Positions 45,399 to 57,655 of a stretch of 64,000 nt of DNA are shown piece after piece. Source of the DNA: Nectonema munidae (lineage: Eukaryota; Nematomorpha; Nectonematoida; Nectonematidae); assembly GCA_030549495.1 (NCBI GenBank), contig JAUIRK010000796.1:33756-97755 (forward strand), in the 5' to 3' direction. The notes beneath the pieces were generated by a model that made no database searches, was not told the DNA's origin, and saw nothing but the letters and a program-made list of their open reading frames with translations. The number at the start of each line of letters is the position of its first letter. The first letter of the stretch is position 1. The translations under genes were made by a program, and so were the position numbers.

Positions 45399-45673
45399 AA
45401 AACCGACGTCTGTATATTTGACTGAGCTATCATATATTAATTCAGTTCAGTTTTATTGTGTTTTGTGAGCATCTTGGGTTCTGGCATGTGCTAGTTTTTG
45501 TATAAGATATAAAACTTTGAACGTAGTATCAACTTAAAGAAGTGCCGCCATCATGGTATAGAATTCAATGAGACTAAGTTTCCATTAAATGAAGTGAACA
45601 GACTTCGACCCGGTAGAGGTGTAGCACAGTTCACGCAATACACGAAAAAAATAAAATAAATAAGGAAATATAC

Positions 45674-45841
45674 CACTTTTATCTACAAACGAATCCATTT
45701 CGCAATCTTCCTTTTCCTCGAACACAAGTTTTTTCTTGCAGTTAATATTCCTGTCAGAAATTTGAATAATGGGAATTTCTGGAGAAGCCAAAAAGTTACT
45801 CGCGTTATCAATCGGAAGCGTCAATGATTTCGGACTCATTT
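45674..45841 (-). CDS. CLSPN: Claspin, visible exon 4
   Basis: Acceptor GATGTCTAG|AAATG, donor AGTG|GTATAT. An acceptor nine bases earlier would put a stop in frame, so this one is chosen. The peptide begins MSPKSLTLPIDNA, comparable to the NLPYHMPE stretch that follows the TQR block in claspin, and then an ISD/FEEKED acidic section. Confidence 0.78.
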
Positions 45842-47878
45842 CTAGACATCTGTTTAAATGAAAAAATATTTCCTCTACAATATGCATCGTGGAAAGAGGT
45901 GGAAAATAATTGAAGAAAATAAGAAGAATCCAAATGTCAGAAATCTTATAAAGACATTATTTAAGGAAACCAAACTAGAGTAAAAAGTGGGGTTAATAAA
46001 ATCGTACTCATTTCATCTCAAAAAAGCAGACAAAATTAAATAATATGATATACAAGTACATCAGCCCATTTAACCCTGTCAAGCATTCATTTTTCATCGT
46101 GTGCTTTCCTTCTCAACGAGTTTTTATGTAACTGAAGAAGGCGATTTTTTGAATACTGGTGTTCCTTTGTGCTTGAAAGTGTTAAGAGTTGAAATGAAGA
46201 GTTAATTACACTCTTCTAGAAGCTGTTAATGAAGAGTTAATTACACTCTTCATTCTAAAATACCCAGAACAAAGTCAAATACTAATCATTCTTCATAGAA
46301 TTTAACACATATGTTAGTCAGTTTTTTAAAAAAAATACTTTACATAAAATTTGATTATAAACTTAGTTTGGGCTCAACGACTTTTATGAATCTCATACTT
46401 CTTGGACTAATCTTATTGTTCCTTGTTCATCGTTCAAGGCATACGCTTTTATATAGAAGAGGGGTGTGGAAAAAATTTGAGCTAAGGAAGGGTGTAAGTC
46501 TACCTAAGATTTAGCGAGCTACAATAAAACTTGGTTCTATAAAAATTTTAAAGAAAAGTAGTAAATTGCAGATACTATACCACATTTAATATAAATTTTT
46601 TATTTGTATGATTTTTAACACTCATTTTTAATCTAACCTCAGAAAATTTCATGTTTGAGCTGGAGTTGTAAAAATATCACGAAAAATACTTTTAAATAAA
46701 ATTTCACATTTTATTCATTTTATATTTTTTCCTGATATAGACGATAAAATAAAATTCTCAATTTTCATAAATCAAAGATTTCAGATACAAGTTTTCAAAT
46801 TGATGGCACATTGTTATTCGCTAAGAGCTTGTGAATTTTTTTTGGCTATTTTTAAAAGTTCTTCATTATGGAAAGATTTGAGACAGGGCATCCATGTCTT
46901 TATTGCTGAGATTAGTGTTAGAGGAAGAAAGAAGGTAGAAAGACAGATGTCGAAAATGAAAAAAGTGGAAACTTTGGTGAAGGAAATTCTTTTTTATTCT
47001 TCTCTATGTGCTTTATGATTTCGTTGAGTGGTATCTGTTTTGGCTTGTGAACTTCTAACCTTGCTCTGGACTCTTGAAATAAAAAATATCAATAAAAATC
47101 CTTGACTTGGTGATAGACAATTATTTTCATTTGAAATTAAAAATAGATAAAATTTCAATCAGTTTCGGATAGAGAGCATTTGGGTTCCCAATCATTTTTT
47201 TTATTTCTTGGGTGCTTGAGTCAACTTTTTTTGACCCATATAGAGAAAAATATTCTAAAGTAAATACTCCATTGATTAAAACTGACACTCACTCCAATTA
47301 AAAATAGAACATTTCACAAGTGAGTGTCGCCTAATTCAAAACAACGTGGACAATATAGGATGCAACAACAATTTTTAATGGCTATCTACTTTTTATGATA
47401 AACTTTGGAGGTAGTATTTTAAACAGCTCACATAATTCCTTTTAATTAAAACTAAAAAAACCATGTTTTTTCTATCTAAAAGAGCAGTCAGGTTAACAAA
47501 GACGAAATTAAAACAAAAGTTAGCTATTAAATAGATTCAAAACTTTATTTTAGTTTAAAAATATAAACATACATTTTATACATATATGCAGGTCGTAACG
47601 ACACGGGGGCAAGAGAGGTGTAACCTTTCACAATTACAAAGTTATCAGCTTGCTGACAAATGTTTCTAAATTTTTTGTTTCATCGTTGATTCACAAAATG
47701 GATTCACATTTTCGAACTTTGGTTGTGTCAAAATATTTAGTTTATCTATAGAACTTCGGTATCAATTTTACCATTAGAAGCCAATTTAGAAATAAAGGCT
47801 TGTAAAAGTTGTAAAACGCAACAAATACAATATTCTGATGGTATAAAAGATAAGTTATCATAGAGAAGAAAAAGAAAC
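45842..47878. other. Claspin intron, nothing certain
   Basis: Holds a short tandem duplication of AATGAAGAGTTAATTACACT near 46194 and 46229, and a piece of the dispersed repeat at 47480-47600. The open frames at 46311 and 46800 are not recognised. Confidence 0.45.
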
Positions 47879-48013
47879 CTCGAACCATTCTTTGCGTTCG
47901 AGAGCGTAATTCCTGTCTATCTTGCTGCATTTCTTTCTTCAACTTTGCTACACTTGGTTTCTTCCTTCTAACATCAAAATACACTTCTTTGGAGGAAGGC
48001 AAAAGAGAAGTGA
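47879..48013 (-). CDS. CLSPN: Claspin, visible exon 3 (TQR block)
   Basis: Acceptor ATTCAG|TCAC, donor CGAG|GTTTCT (GT present but weak). The peptide is strongly basic and helical and ends in QELRSRTQRMVR, matching the claspin block that ends ETQRLIRE. Phase in and out fits exons 2 and 4. The weak donor is the least certain point. Confidence 0.82.
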
Positions 48014-48984
48014 CTGAATATAAATGAGTAAATATTTATAATTGATGAAAAAGGTATGGGTGGTACTTTTTAACCAAATTCTCTAAAATATACTTTAATA
48101 AATAGTTAAATTTACTTGAAACTTTTTCAACTGTAAATTGAAGCTAAGCTCTTAATTTTAAGAGTTCATGGTATATATCTTTAATTTAATACCTTCATTT
48201 TTGATTTATTTTCTAATTTATAAATTTCAAAAGCATTTACTAAAAGCAACGAATTTTTGGATATAAAAGGCCAATATTGCAACCATGTATCGGAATCGGG
48301 AGTTTAGAATGATATCGTAACAAGAATATGTACTTACTTGAAAATCTGTTTTCATCGCACACTAATTTTCACCCCATGAAAACTAAGAATCATTTATAAG
48401 TTTTCTATATAATATGAAGAAAATAATTCTAAAACCATGTGTATAAAAAAATATCGTTAAAAAAGTTTTGTAAAGTAACATGAAAATGACGCAATATTAA
48501 AAAAACTTTTTTAGTCCTAATATATACAAAAGAAAACACGCCTCTAAGTGAATTAAAGCTATAATGTGTTAATTTGTGATTTTTTATATATTATCATTTA
48601 ATAGTAATAGTATTAACTAATTAAGAATCAAAAACAGTAAACATTAAAATTCACCAAAGCTAGGTTTCTTTTTAGAAATAATTTATCTCGACTTATATAC
48701 TGCAACAACTTATGATAGATAAATTAAATTCTTAAAGCGAACTATAAGGATTAAAGTAAAGGTAAAGCTAAGGTACTTTATTTGGTCTTATTAGAGAAAT
48801 TAGGCATTGCATTTTCAAAAGCATAATGAATCCAATCTTCGTTTTCTACTTTGAAATTATAATTTTTTTAATTTTTACGACTAAAATGAACTAGACTAAA
48901 AATAAGTAAAACAACTAAACTCTTTAATAAATTTTTTTTAGTTATTTTATAATTTTTTTCTTTTTATTTCAATCTAAATTAATT

Positions 48985-49251
48985 ATGTTTGAAGCTTTAC
49001 AAAATTATTTTCCCACGTATTTAGATTATATTGGACAAAGGAATTCTTTTTATTCTATGCATTTTTTTGTTATATTATCCTCTTTAATAGGATTCTGTTT
49101 GGCTTATTTTTATCAGGATGTAACCCTAATACTCTATGGAACTGGTTCTGGTCTTATTTTGGCATTGATATTCAGCATACCTCCTTGGATGTACTTTCGA
49201 AGAAATCCTCTTCAGTGGAGAAAAGTAAAAAAGACAGAAAAAACTAATTAA
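48985..49251 (+). CDS. SPCS1: Signal peptidase complex subunit 1
   Basis: 88 residues, one exon. It begins MFEALQNYFPTYLDYIGQR, close to the MDYKGQ start region of SPCS1. It has two hydrophobic segments (about residues 26-43 and 49-66) with a short loop, then PPWMYFRRNPLQW, the family's most conserved stretch (PPWPIYRRHPLKW in human), and a short basic tail. SPCS1 is a small two-pass ER membrane protein of the signal peptidase complex; it does not cut but helps the complex tell signal peptides from membrane segments. Length fits the family (about 90-100). The gene lies in the claspin intron between exons 2 and 3 on the opposite strand. Its TAA stop overlaps an AATAAA. Confidence 0.93.
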   Translation: MFEALQNYFPTYLDYIGQRNSFYSMHFFVILSSLIGFCLAYFYQDVTLILYGTGSGLILALIFSIPPWMYFRRNPLQWRKVKKTEKTN

Positions 49252-49255
49252 TAAA
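49250..49255 (+). terminator. AATAAA overlapping the SPCS1 stop
   Basis: The last two bases of the stop codon (TAA, 49249-49251) are the first two of AATAAA. If used, the 3' UTR would be only about 15-30 bases. I saw no other AATAAA close downstream. Confidence 0.5.
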
Positions 49256-50166
49256 GATTTATATTTTAAACTATACATTTTTTCCCTAATTGTAGATAAT
49301 GTAAAATATAATTATATTTACTTTAAAAATATTCCTATTAAGCCCCTTTCAAATTAATTAGAAACTTTCGGTTAGAAAAGCTAGAAATACACTAATTATT
49401 AACAAAATCATCAAAATGTTTAAAAAGCTAATAAAGAAAGATGTAAACTATGTTTTTGAATTATTGATAAATTTTATATAGATACTTTTATATTAACATC
49501 ATACACTATTAAAAAACTATAAATATAACTTGTTGAAAATTGTTTTTTTCGAAACAAAAAGTAATAAATAGAATAATGATCACGTAAACTAGCAAAAATA
49601 GACATCAGCAAATTATAAAAGTATATTAATTTGGTTATGCATGGATCGAATAAGGGAGGTAGCTCGTAAATAAATATTGTTCAAACAAGTTTTCTATACT
49701 TTTATATTAAAAGAGTGGAACGTCGGTTTGTGAAGTAAATTCATTCCATAAAACGGAGATTTTTCCTATTTTAGTGTAAATCATTCAGCAGTAAATGCAA
49801 TATGTAAAATATTTACTTGCTAATCAAGGAGATCAAAAACTAGAAAGACTTTTTGAGTAAGTGACTCGAAGAGCCGTTTGTGAGCTGATGCAAAAATTGT
49901 TCATAGTTCGTAAACCCAGGTTCCATTGTATTAAAGAAGTACAGCTAAGCTTGTCACCATTAAAAGTTGTCCTTTGGATAGTTGGTCGCTCAATCAATAC
50001 CAAGTACAATTTGGGTAAATTGAGAGAAGTTGAAACCGGTCGTTAAAGCAGATTTCACAGTATTCAACATATTTTGGTTCGCGCAAAGGAGACAATTTTG
50101 ACTAATTCCTTATGAAATTCGAGTCATCTTCTTTCCCCTGCTTACAGAAAAAATACCCAAAATGGG

Positions 50167-50261
50167 TTAGGTTTTTAATTTTAGAAGATTAATAATCTTG
50201 GATGATCTTTACACTCCTGAATTGAATTTATAACAAGTTATTCATTAAATTATAAAATATT
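50167..50261. repeat. Left arm of a perfect 95-base inverted repeat
   Basis: Exactly the reverse complement of 52636-52730 over 95 bases, checked base by base. The flanks on both sides are unrelated. Confidence 0.97.
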
Positions 50262-50735
50262 AAGCAGTCTTGTTTATTTCTAGTGATGTATGGATACCAA
50301 TTTTTTCAGAGACACCGATTTCGATTACATTATGCATAAATTTAAAAAACTAGATAAAGAAATATTGTAAAAAGGTTTAAAGCTTAGCGAATTCCACTAT
50401 TTATTATGGCTTGGTTATTTTCCGTACGTAATTTTGTAACGTATCGTATGCCGCCACTGAAGACGAATTTTCGGAATACACTCGCAACTCTAATTTGAGT
50501 TGCGACTTGAGAAACTATCTCTTAGACTAAGACGCATTTGTGCTCTTGTTTTTTGCAGCAAAAAGGATGCGAAGTAATGCCATATTTAAAATTTGAAGGG
50601 ATATTCGTTCCAAGAAGTATCGCTTCCCACCCATGTGAGAGGACTCTGTAAATTCGTATGCCATTTCTCCATTTGACAAATTTTTACAGATCGTCATCAA
50701 AGTGCATTAATATATGCTCCACAATGGAAAATTGT

Positions 50736-51256
50736 CTAAAGACTCCAGATGCTGCAAATGCCGAGGCAGGGAACAATGATATTTTTACTTGCAAAATAAA
50801 ACAGGAAGACCTTGTTCCCCGCGAAATGTCTCATAAGGCCTGCGTCTCGTAAAGCCTCTTGCAGTGAATCTCTAGATCTGTCTTCCCGCGGCGGAGTTGT
50901 TTGAAACTAAGCGATCTAGAGGTGAAAAGCGAATTAGTAGGCGCTTTAACCGGGTAGAAGATGTTATAGAAGATATAGAGCTTCGGGTAGAGCATGTTAG
51001 TTAGCCTTGTTTGTCAGATGTTCTATGAGAGAACAACTCTGATTTCAAACTACCGCTGCCTTGTGGGTATAGCTTTTGAGTAAGCAAAGGCTAAGGGTTT
51101 CCAGCTCCTAAAACAAAATGGTTGGCGCCAGGAAGAGCATCTGGCTATAAAACTACGCTTCAATTAAAATGCCATGAACAAAAACAATAATGGCTCAAGA
51201 TCATGGCCACCGACCCCCAACTTGGGGACAAGGTGTAGTAGAAGAAGAAGAAGAAG
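50736..51256 (+). mobile_element. RTE-type LINE end or SINE with (GAA)n tail
   Basis: 521 bases flanked by a perfect 13-base duplication AATGGAAAATTGT (50723-50735 and 51257-51269). It ends in GTAGTAGAAGAAGAAG. The last 200 bases include GGTTGGCGCCAGGAAGAGCA and CCCCAACTTGGGGACAAGG, which resemble the 3' ends of RTE-type elements and SINEs mobilised by them. No useful open frame. In the claspin intron between exons 2 and 3. Confidence 0.85.
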
Positions 51257-51639
51257 AATGGAAAATTGTTTCCTACATTTAAAATGTTCTATTCAAATGA
51301 TTATAATATTTTTAGTTGGTTTGTTGTTAACTTTTGAATATATAAGCCATTTCAAAATTGTTAACTTGTTATTCCGGGTTATCTTCTGAAATTTTTACAA
51401 AAAAGACTATTAAGAAGTGGTTGACCTATCAATTATAAGCTAACTTTTGTTGACCTAATAATTTGCATTTCTTCTACATAGCTGTGTTTCTAGGGCTGCC
51501 ATTTAAATCATCAAACCGGCACAAAAATAGTATTGAAAAAAGTCCAGAACAAAAGGTTGCATTTCTTACAAAAATAATAATCAATTTAAAAAAGAGAAAC
51601 CATCATGTTTGGAACTAAATTTTTCAAACTCATTTTTTG

Positions 51640-52130
51640 CACATATAAGATTAGTCAATGAAAGACTCAGATTTCCTAATCCCCCACGATTTCGTTTTTA
51701 AGGTACGGTATATAATTAACATTTGTTTTTCTCTAAATGTGTAAACTTTTTTCCCCCTTTTTTCAAACTATTATTTAAGACTATCGATATTTTAGACTGT
51801 AAAAAGTGTTATTCGAAATTTGTTCTCTAAGTTTTTTTATTTCGGACCTATTTCGAAAAAAAATCTATATTAACAAACTTAAATTTCTTTAAAAAAACAT
51901 TTTTGATTCATTCAGGTAGTTGTCCTATACGGCCAGTTATCTGCCTGACAGTTTCCGCTAACCGTAATATATGAAAAGAAAAACTTTTACACTAAAAAAA
52001 GATGATTCTATTTTGAGCAAGATTTTTTCTAATTGATTTTTTGGGAGTATAAAATTAGTGAATGAAAAACTGAATTTTCTAAATCCCCCGAAAGATTTGC
52101 TTTTATAACACGGGCAACCCTGAAAAACTA
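51640..52130. repeat. Pair of diverged direct repeats
   Basis: About 80 bases near 51640-51720 recur near 52040-52130: a block like ATAAAATTAGTGAATGAAAA followed by a TCCTAAATCCCCC-like piece and GATTT. Nature unknown. Confidence 0.5.
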
Positions 52131-52635
52131 AAACATGGCAACCGTTTGTGTCTGAGAAGTGCTATTAGAATGAAAACAAAAGCTGACTTTTAACTAGGGG
52201 GTGGCTTGCCTAATCCAATTCCAGAGACGCAGGGGGTAAAATGCTTTTCGAGCTTGGCACAGAGTTTTAACTCTTAGCTGTTCATTTTAATTTTCTCTTT
52301 CACAATCGAAGCATTAACACCATCTCATTTTTTCTAACAAAAAAAGAAGACATTGAGCGAAAATGGTTGAAGTAAATTCATTAAAATTTTCCATCATCTC
52401 TGAATTTAAGCGATAAGTCGATCCTGTTATAACTTATAATATGTGAAGGGATCAATACGGTAAATATAAAAAAAATTGCAAGATTTTCACGAGAAATATA
52501 GAAAGATTGAAATTTTTTGAAACTAGAGCCATTAGGAGTTCAATTCCAGTAAAAAATAATATGGATTCTATTAAAAGCAATCATTTTTAAATTTCCTAGA
52601 CCAGGCATCTTCAACCCAAAGATTGCGAAATTGAA

Positions 52636-52730
52636 AATATTTTATAATTTAATGAATAACTTGTTATAAATTCAATTCAGGAGTGTAAAGATCATCCAAG
52701 ATTATTAATCTTCTAAAATTAAAAACCTAA
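52636..52730. repeat. Right arm of the perfect 95-base inverted repeat
   Basis: Reverse complement of 50167-50261 without a mismatch. It lies inside the RTE insertion, directly before its coding part. Confidence 0.97.
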
Positions 52731-52738
52731 GAAAAACG

Positions 52739-53275
52739 GTGATATCAAGAATTAGAGCTGGTTGGAAAAAGTTTAATGATATTGCTGGCGTATTGTGCGG
52801 CAGAGTTTTGTCATTGAAGTTAAAAGGAAGACTATACAAATCGTGTGTAAGGAGTGTTATGTGTTATGGAGCAGAGTGTTGGCCAATGAAGAAGGTTGAA
52901 GTGAGACGCATGCAGTCTGCTGAGATGAGGATGTTACGAATGATGTGTGGCAAAACTCTACTGGACAAAGTGCGAAGCAAAGAGATTAGAAGAATGACAG
53001 GGGTGGAAGATATAGAGTAGTATTTGGAAGAGCATAGACTCCGTTGGCTAGGACGCTTAGAGAGAATGGATCCACAAAGACTAACGAAGAGACTATGGGA
53101 TGAAAACATCACTGGACAAGCGAGGAGAGGGAGACCGAAAAAAAGATGGGAAAATGCTGTTAAAGAAGACATGAAGAAAAGGAAGATTGAAGATGCTGAA
53201 ATGAAAGGAAGATGGAGACGTCGCTGCAAATTCAAGGTCGACCTTGGCTCGCCAGGACAAAGACCTGCTCATTAG
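52739..53275 (+). pseudogene. RTE-type reverse transcriptase, C-terminal end
   Basis: One frame with a single TAG at 53018-53020. It reads ISRIRAGWKKFNDIAGVLCG, LKGRLYKSCVRSVMCYGAEC, RRMQSAEMRMLRMMCG, then after the stop HRLRWLGRLERMDPQRL and ARRGRPKKRW. These are the conserved last blocks of RTE-clade LINE proteins, including the GRPKxRW motif near the end. The polymerase active site lies in the missing 5' part. Confidence 0.93.
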
Positions 53276-53315
53276 AGCGAATGGATGATGATGATGATGA
53301 GGCATCTTCAATCCA

Positions 53316-55029
53316 GGACTCATTATGGGCTCTGACAAAAAAATGATCTACTTTTCATTAGACTTCAAAAGTTAAAAGTTTTCAATTCAAGAAGACAACA
53401 AAAACAAATATCTCACAAATATAGTACTTATATTTGAATATATTTTGACATCGATCACAAAAAAGTAAACTATTGCGCTTGTTCTATTTTTGTGTATTGT
53501 ATCGTTTTTTAACATTGAATAAAAAATTTTTAGGGGCTTAAGTTAATTTCAATTTAATTTTTCGTCCCGTATGCAAAAAAGTTTGAAGAACTCTGTCCTT
53601 GACCTTTGTAGAAATTCATCAGCACTTGAGTTCATATCAAATTTGCTTACTCAGCAAAAATTTTCAGGCATTCCACATTAATTTTTCCTCGCAGAAGTAT
53701 AATTGCATTGATTTAGGAAAGGTTTTCTGCATCTTTTTTCAATATTTTGAATAAATTTCATAGCATTCATCGTAATTGATATTCTTTCGATGAAAAAATA
53801 CATTAATTTCTATAAATTAGCTACTCAATCAAAATCAATCTTTTGACACACTCAAAAATGCCTGTTTCCTCGCCTAAGCTATCAGAATAACGCTAAGTGT
53901 TAACTTTTAGTTAAGTTAATATACTTGATTCGCAAGAAACCGAGAACTGATCATTTTTCAGTGAATTCGGGTGAATACAAACAAAAATGTTCAATAACAC
54001 TGCTTACTCTATGTTAAGTAATATGATTCCGATTTTTAAAATTTATTTATTTACTATATATCATTGAATGTCAGTCTGTCTTCAGTATATGAAGAGAGTA
54101 AATTTGATTAACACGAATATATTTCCAACTGAAAAGTAAACCTATTTACAACCAAATTTTTAGAAGCGCTTTGATCGTTAATGGTAGCAGGCATAATTGA
54201 ATAAAACAAAAAATACACACCTCTGATGATCTGGTGCATTTACTGTATTTTAAGTATAGACAAGAAATTAGCGATTCTTTTAAGGTGAGCCCCAAACTAT
54301 GTGATGAAATAAATGGAGTAGCTATAAAAAATATTTAGAAACAATATTTGATCTAGAATGAGTGTTTCACTTCATTCCTACTACTTTTAAGCACTCATCC
54401 GCAGACATACCAATCGCGATACAGCTTCTTGTATAGTGGCAAGTTGACTTATTTTCAAAGATATGCAGCAGCATAATCAAAAGAACATATTTAACACACA
54501 CTACGTGTATTCGTCATATTTGACAGCCCGCTAAACGCGCCATTTGGGGCCCTGCCGTTCGCTTTTAGAAACATTGTTACTGCAAGATCTCTGACTCGAA
54601 TTCAAAATCAATCTGTTATCTCGAAGTTTGACAAAAGCGGTTCAATTCTGTCTTCTTTTACGATTTCTGTAGTGTGCGAGAAATCTATAAAGTTAGATAA
54701 AGAAATCCGTATGTTAGACTAAATTCTGTCAAAATATATATATTCAAAGATATGCGTATTAGGAAGGCTACTATTCTCATAATAATTTCATAATGAAATT
54801 ATGGCATAATTTCTCGTACATATATGGAGTAGGAATCATTGCATGTTACAAAGATATAGTATACCTGATGGATTAGCTACGAGCTACTACACGCATTAAG
54901 AACGTAGCATAATTTGAAGAAAAAATGTAAATGAAGGAGTTAAAAGAAAATAAGCTTGCATTCACACCAAAAATGTTGGTAAAGCTCGAATTCAAAACGA
55001 TTTACTGTGTAAATTAGGATTTGCCTTAC
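53316..55029. other. Claspin intron, nothing certain
   Basis: AT-rich. A stretch at about 54590-54720 (CGAAGTTTGACAAAAGCGG and what follows) resembles 37690-37770, so it is probably a dispersed repeat. Confidence 0.4.
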
Positions 55030-55203
55030 CCTGACCAATTCCTGCTTCTTTTCCGTCCTGGATATCGGGGGTGGTGGTGGATGCAGAGAATGAAATCCTA
55101 TCTTCATCATCAAGTGTGGGAATCACGATGTTGGATCCTTCTTCGTCCTCTAAATCCTCTTCGAATAATAAGACATCTTTTGCTTGAGATGGAGAAGTTG
55201 GGG
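55030..55203 (-). CDS. CLSPN: Claspin, visible exon 2
   Basis: Acceptor GATTTAG|CCCC, donor CAGG|GTAAGG. It starts with two bases and ends with one, so it fits its neighbours. The peptide is acidic and rich in Ser/Pro (AKDVLLFEEDLEDEEGSN). This is the low-complexity N-terminal region of claspin, with little direct similarity. Confidence 0.75.
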
Positions 55204-55769
55204 CTAAATCTCAAAATTGGTAATCTTATCGATACAGGAGTCAATTTTTGATACAGAACAAGAGTAGAGTTTGTGTGTGTGTGTGATGATCTTCTAATCC
55301 GACAATGTACTATTCAACACTTTTTTTCAGTGAATAATAAGATTCATTGATTTTTTTGTATTTTTTTTTTAAATATTTTTAATCCGAACTGATTATTGCT
55401 TTAACCGTAGAGGTCAGATTAACCAATCACCACGTTCTTTTCAAATACTAATAGAAAGCTGAACACTTAATTGTGCTTATATGGGTGCACAAGGGTTATA
55501 AATTTTTTTTGTTTACCCTGCAGTATTTTTCAATTCAACTTTTTGATATAAAAATAAAATTAATTTATTTTTCAAAAAGTTGCCCCAAGATGCATTTTAT
55601 GTTATTTTATATTCTAAATTTTATTATAAATCAAAAAAAATTTTTTATTTAAATATTTGTCCGTTTTGCAGTTTTTTTCAGTTCTTCAAGCAGTTTTATT
55701 GCCCTTTCTGCAATAATATTTGTTCTCGGTATGTCTATAACCAACTTTTACCTAGTGATTTTTAAACCA

Positions 55770-57239
55770 CTTTTCGGCACTCTTGCAATTTGTGTTTTGA
55801 ATGAAAAAAAAGAAGCTTTTCATAGTTGTCTTGTTGAAATTTTTGATTAGAGAACCATACTACTTGCCAACTGCAGGCTATAAAATTCACAGCTTTTTCT
55901 AATTTTTTCCTATGATCAGGTAAAAGAAAATATGCAAAAGCGCATAAATTGCTCTGGAATTCCACCAAGCGTTGTGTAGTACAAGTAATGTTTTCCAATT
56001 TATTGCAGGCAACTTGTTTTTTCTTTAAAAATTCTATACCCATAACAAAATGTAAACAAAAATTTAAAGTCATCTCTCCAACCAAGGTTTTTCAATTTCA
56101 GGTGTATATAACTTTTTTAACTTATCATAATTTTTAACTATTATTTTTATAAATCCATAGTTACTAAAAACTATAAGATTACTGGAAAATAATAATCAAG
56201 AATATGTCTTAACATTCTGTCTAAAATGTGATGGCAACCAACAATCATTTTTATGCTAGACCATGCAGCATTTTCATCTAGAAGCTTTATTAATCCTTCT
56301 GAAATGCTTTTTGCGGAGCTGCCTTTAGTTCTGAATACTCCTGAATTAATTTTGTGTTCAGGATTTTGAAGACTCACTAGTTGATATTCTTCAAGTTTTT
56401 TTTATCATTTTTATTAATTAGCAATCTTTTGCCGTCAAAATGTAAGCAACATTTTTTTGTGTTTCCAAGATTTTCTTAATTTTTAATGGCATTGATTTAG
56501 CACTCGCAATCATACTGTTCAGATTGTGTTGGAGTTGGCAAGTTTATTCCCTCTCCAAAAAGACTTAAACATACTTTTGATACTTTATTTGTAGAAGGAG
56601 ATAGACTTGTCACCAATTTAAGGGATTGTGATGTAAAGCATTTGTTTTTTTCTTTTTTTTGCAGTTTTCTAAATTAAACTCATCTTCACTGGAATCAGAG
56701 CTGAATAGAAAATTCACCCAAGTTTTTGTCATATTCAGAATACATAAAAACTTTGTTGTTTGAATCTTTTTGATGGGTGAATAGAGGAAATAGAAGCAAG
56801 TTTATTAGAAGTCACATACCCTATTTTTCCTTTTGATTCAATTTGTTCATTATAAAGAGCTTTATCTTCTTTGCACAACCAGTTTCCATTTACTTTTGTT
56901 ATATCAAATAAATTTAATAAAACTTCATAAATTCTTTTTTAGAATACTTTTGATTTTTTTCATATTATAAAATAAATTTTTTTACTTTAGTAACAATTGC
57001 TTGTTCACTAAGTTAGGGAAAATTTATTTTATCCCATAAACTGGACAATTGTTGAAATTTTTTACTTGTTAAAATTTTTCTTTCTCTAATAAGTTATGGT
57101 AAGGACGAAGAATATGAATTTTTTAGGTAAAGTCTTCAATCCTTGATAAGGTTCTTGCATCCTTTGTTTTGGATAATAAATTTTTTCTCCAAATTTGAGA
57201 ATTTTTATTAACAACAGAACAGGATTTAAATTCAGACAT
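55770..57239 (-). pseudogene. hAT-like transposase pseudogene, second family
   Basis: Starts at a possible ATG at 57239 (MSEFKSCSVVNKNSQIWRKN) and continues in broken frames. It includes GVFRTKGSSAKSISEGLIKL, MIVGCHHILDRMLRHILDYY, VEFQSNLCAFAYFLLPD and ACSWQVVWFSNQKF. This order (IGCxHHVLD, later an AYxLMP section and SxxWFS) is that of a transposase-like family common in aphids and other arthropods, which I take to be hAT-related. Many stops; dead. In the claspin intron between visible exons 1 and 2. Confidence 0.65.
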
Positions 57240-57655
57240 TTTTAGTAGGAAAAAACAAAGTAAAAAAATTTGTTTTTCTAAAAATAAATTTTAATTTAAC
57301 AAAAGTTGAAGTTTTTATTTGTTTTTTTATTTGTCAGTGTCTCATGCAAGAAAAGTTTTTATTTTTGTGTATTTTATAAAATTGTTCACTTGAAAAAACG
57401 CCAGAGCAGTAAAAATAAAAAAAATTTTTTTGAAATCATAACCCTAGGGTGCACACTTTTATTCGATTTCATATTTTATCACCAGCCACTAATTTCCATG
57501 CATCATAAATCCTTTTTGGTTTCTCCCAAATTTTCAGCCCCCCCCCCTCCCATCCCTCTCTTTCGCACTCTACCTCGCTGTAACCGACATGGTGCTCCTA
57601 ATATGTAGGTAAGTATGTCTAAATGTTTTTTGTATCAGACGTGCATTAACACAAA

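Larger units (their letters stand above)
52618..53299 (+). mobile_element. 5'-truncated RTE-type LINE with (ATG)n tail and a captured 5' piece
   Basis: Flanked by a 15-16 base duplication, GGCATCTTCAACCCA at 52603-52617 and GGCATCTTCAATCCA at 53301-53315 (one mismatch). It ends in GATGATGATGATGATGA. From 52731 it encodes the end of a reverse transcriptase protein. From 52618 to 52730 it holds 18 unidentified bases and then the right arm of the perfect inverted repeat, so foreign DNA sits between the target duplication and the LINE sequence. Confidence 0.85.

Noticed and set aside
52739-53275. A complete RTE protein gene.
   Set aside because: Only the last part of the reverse transcriptase is present, with an internal TAG; the active site is absent.
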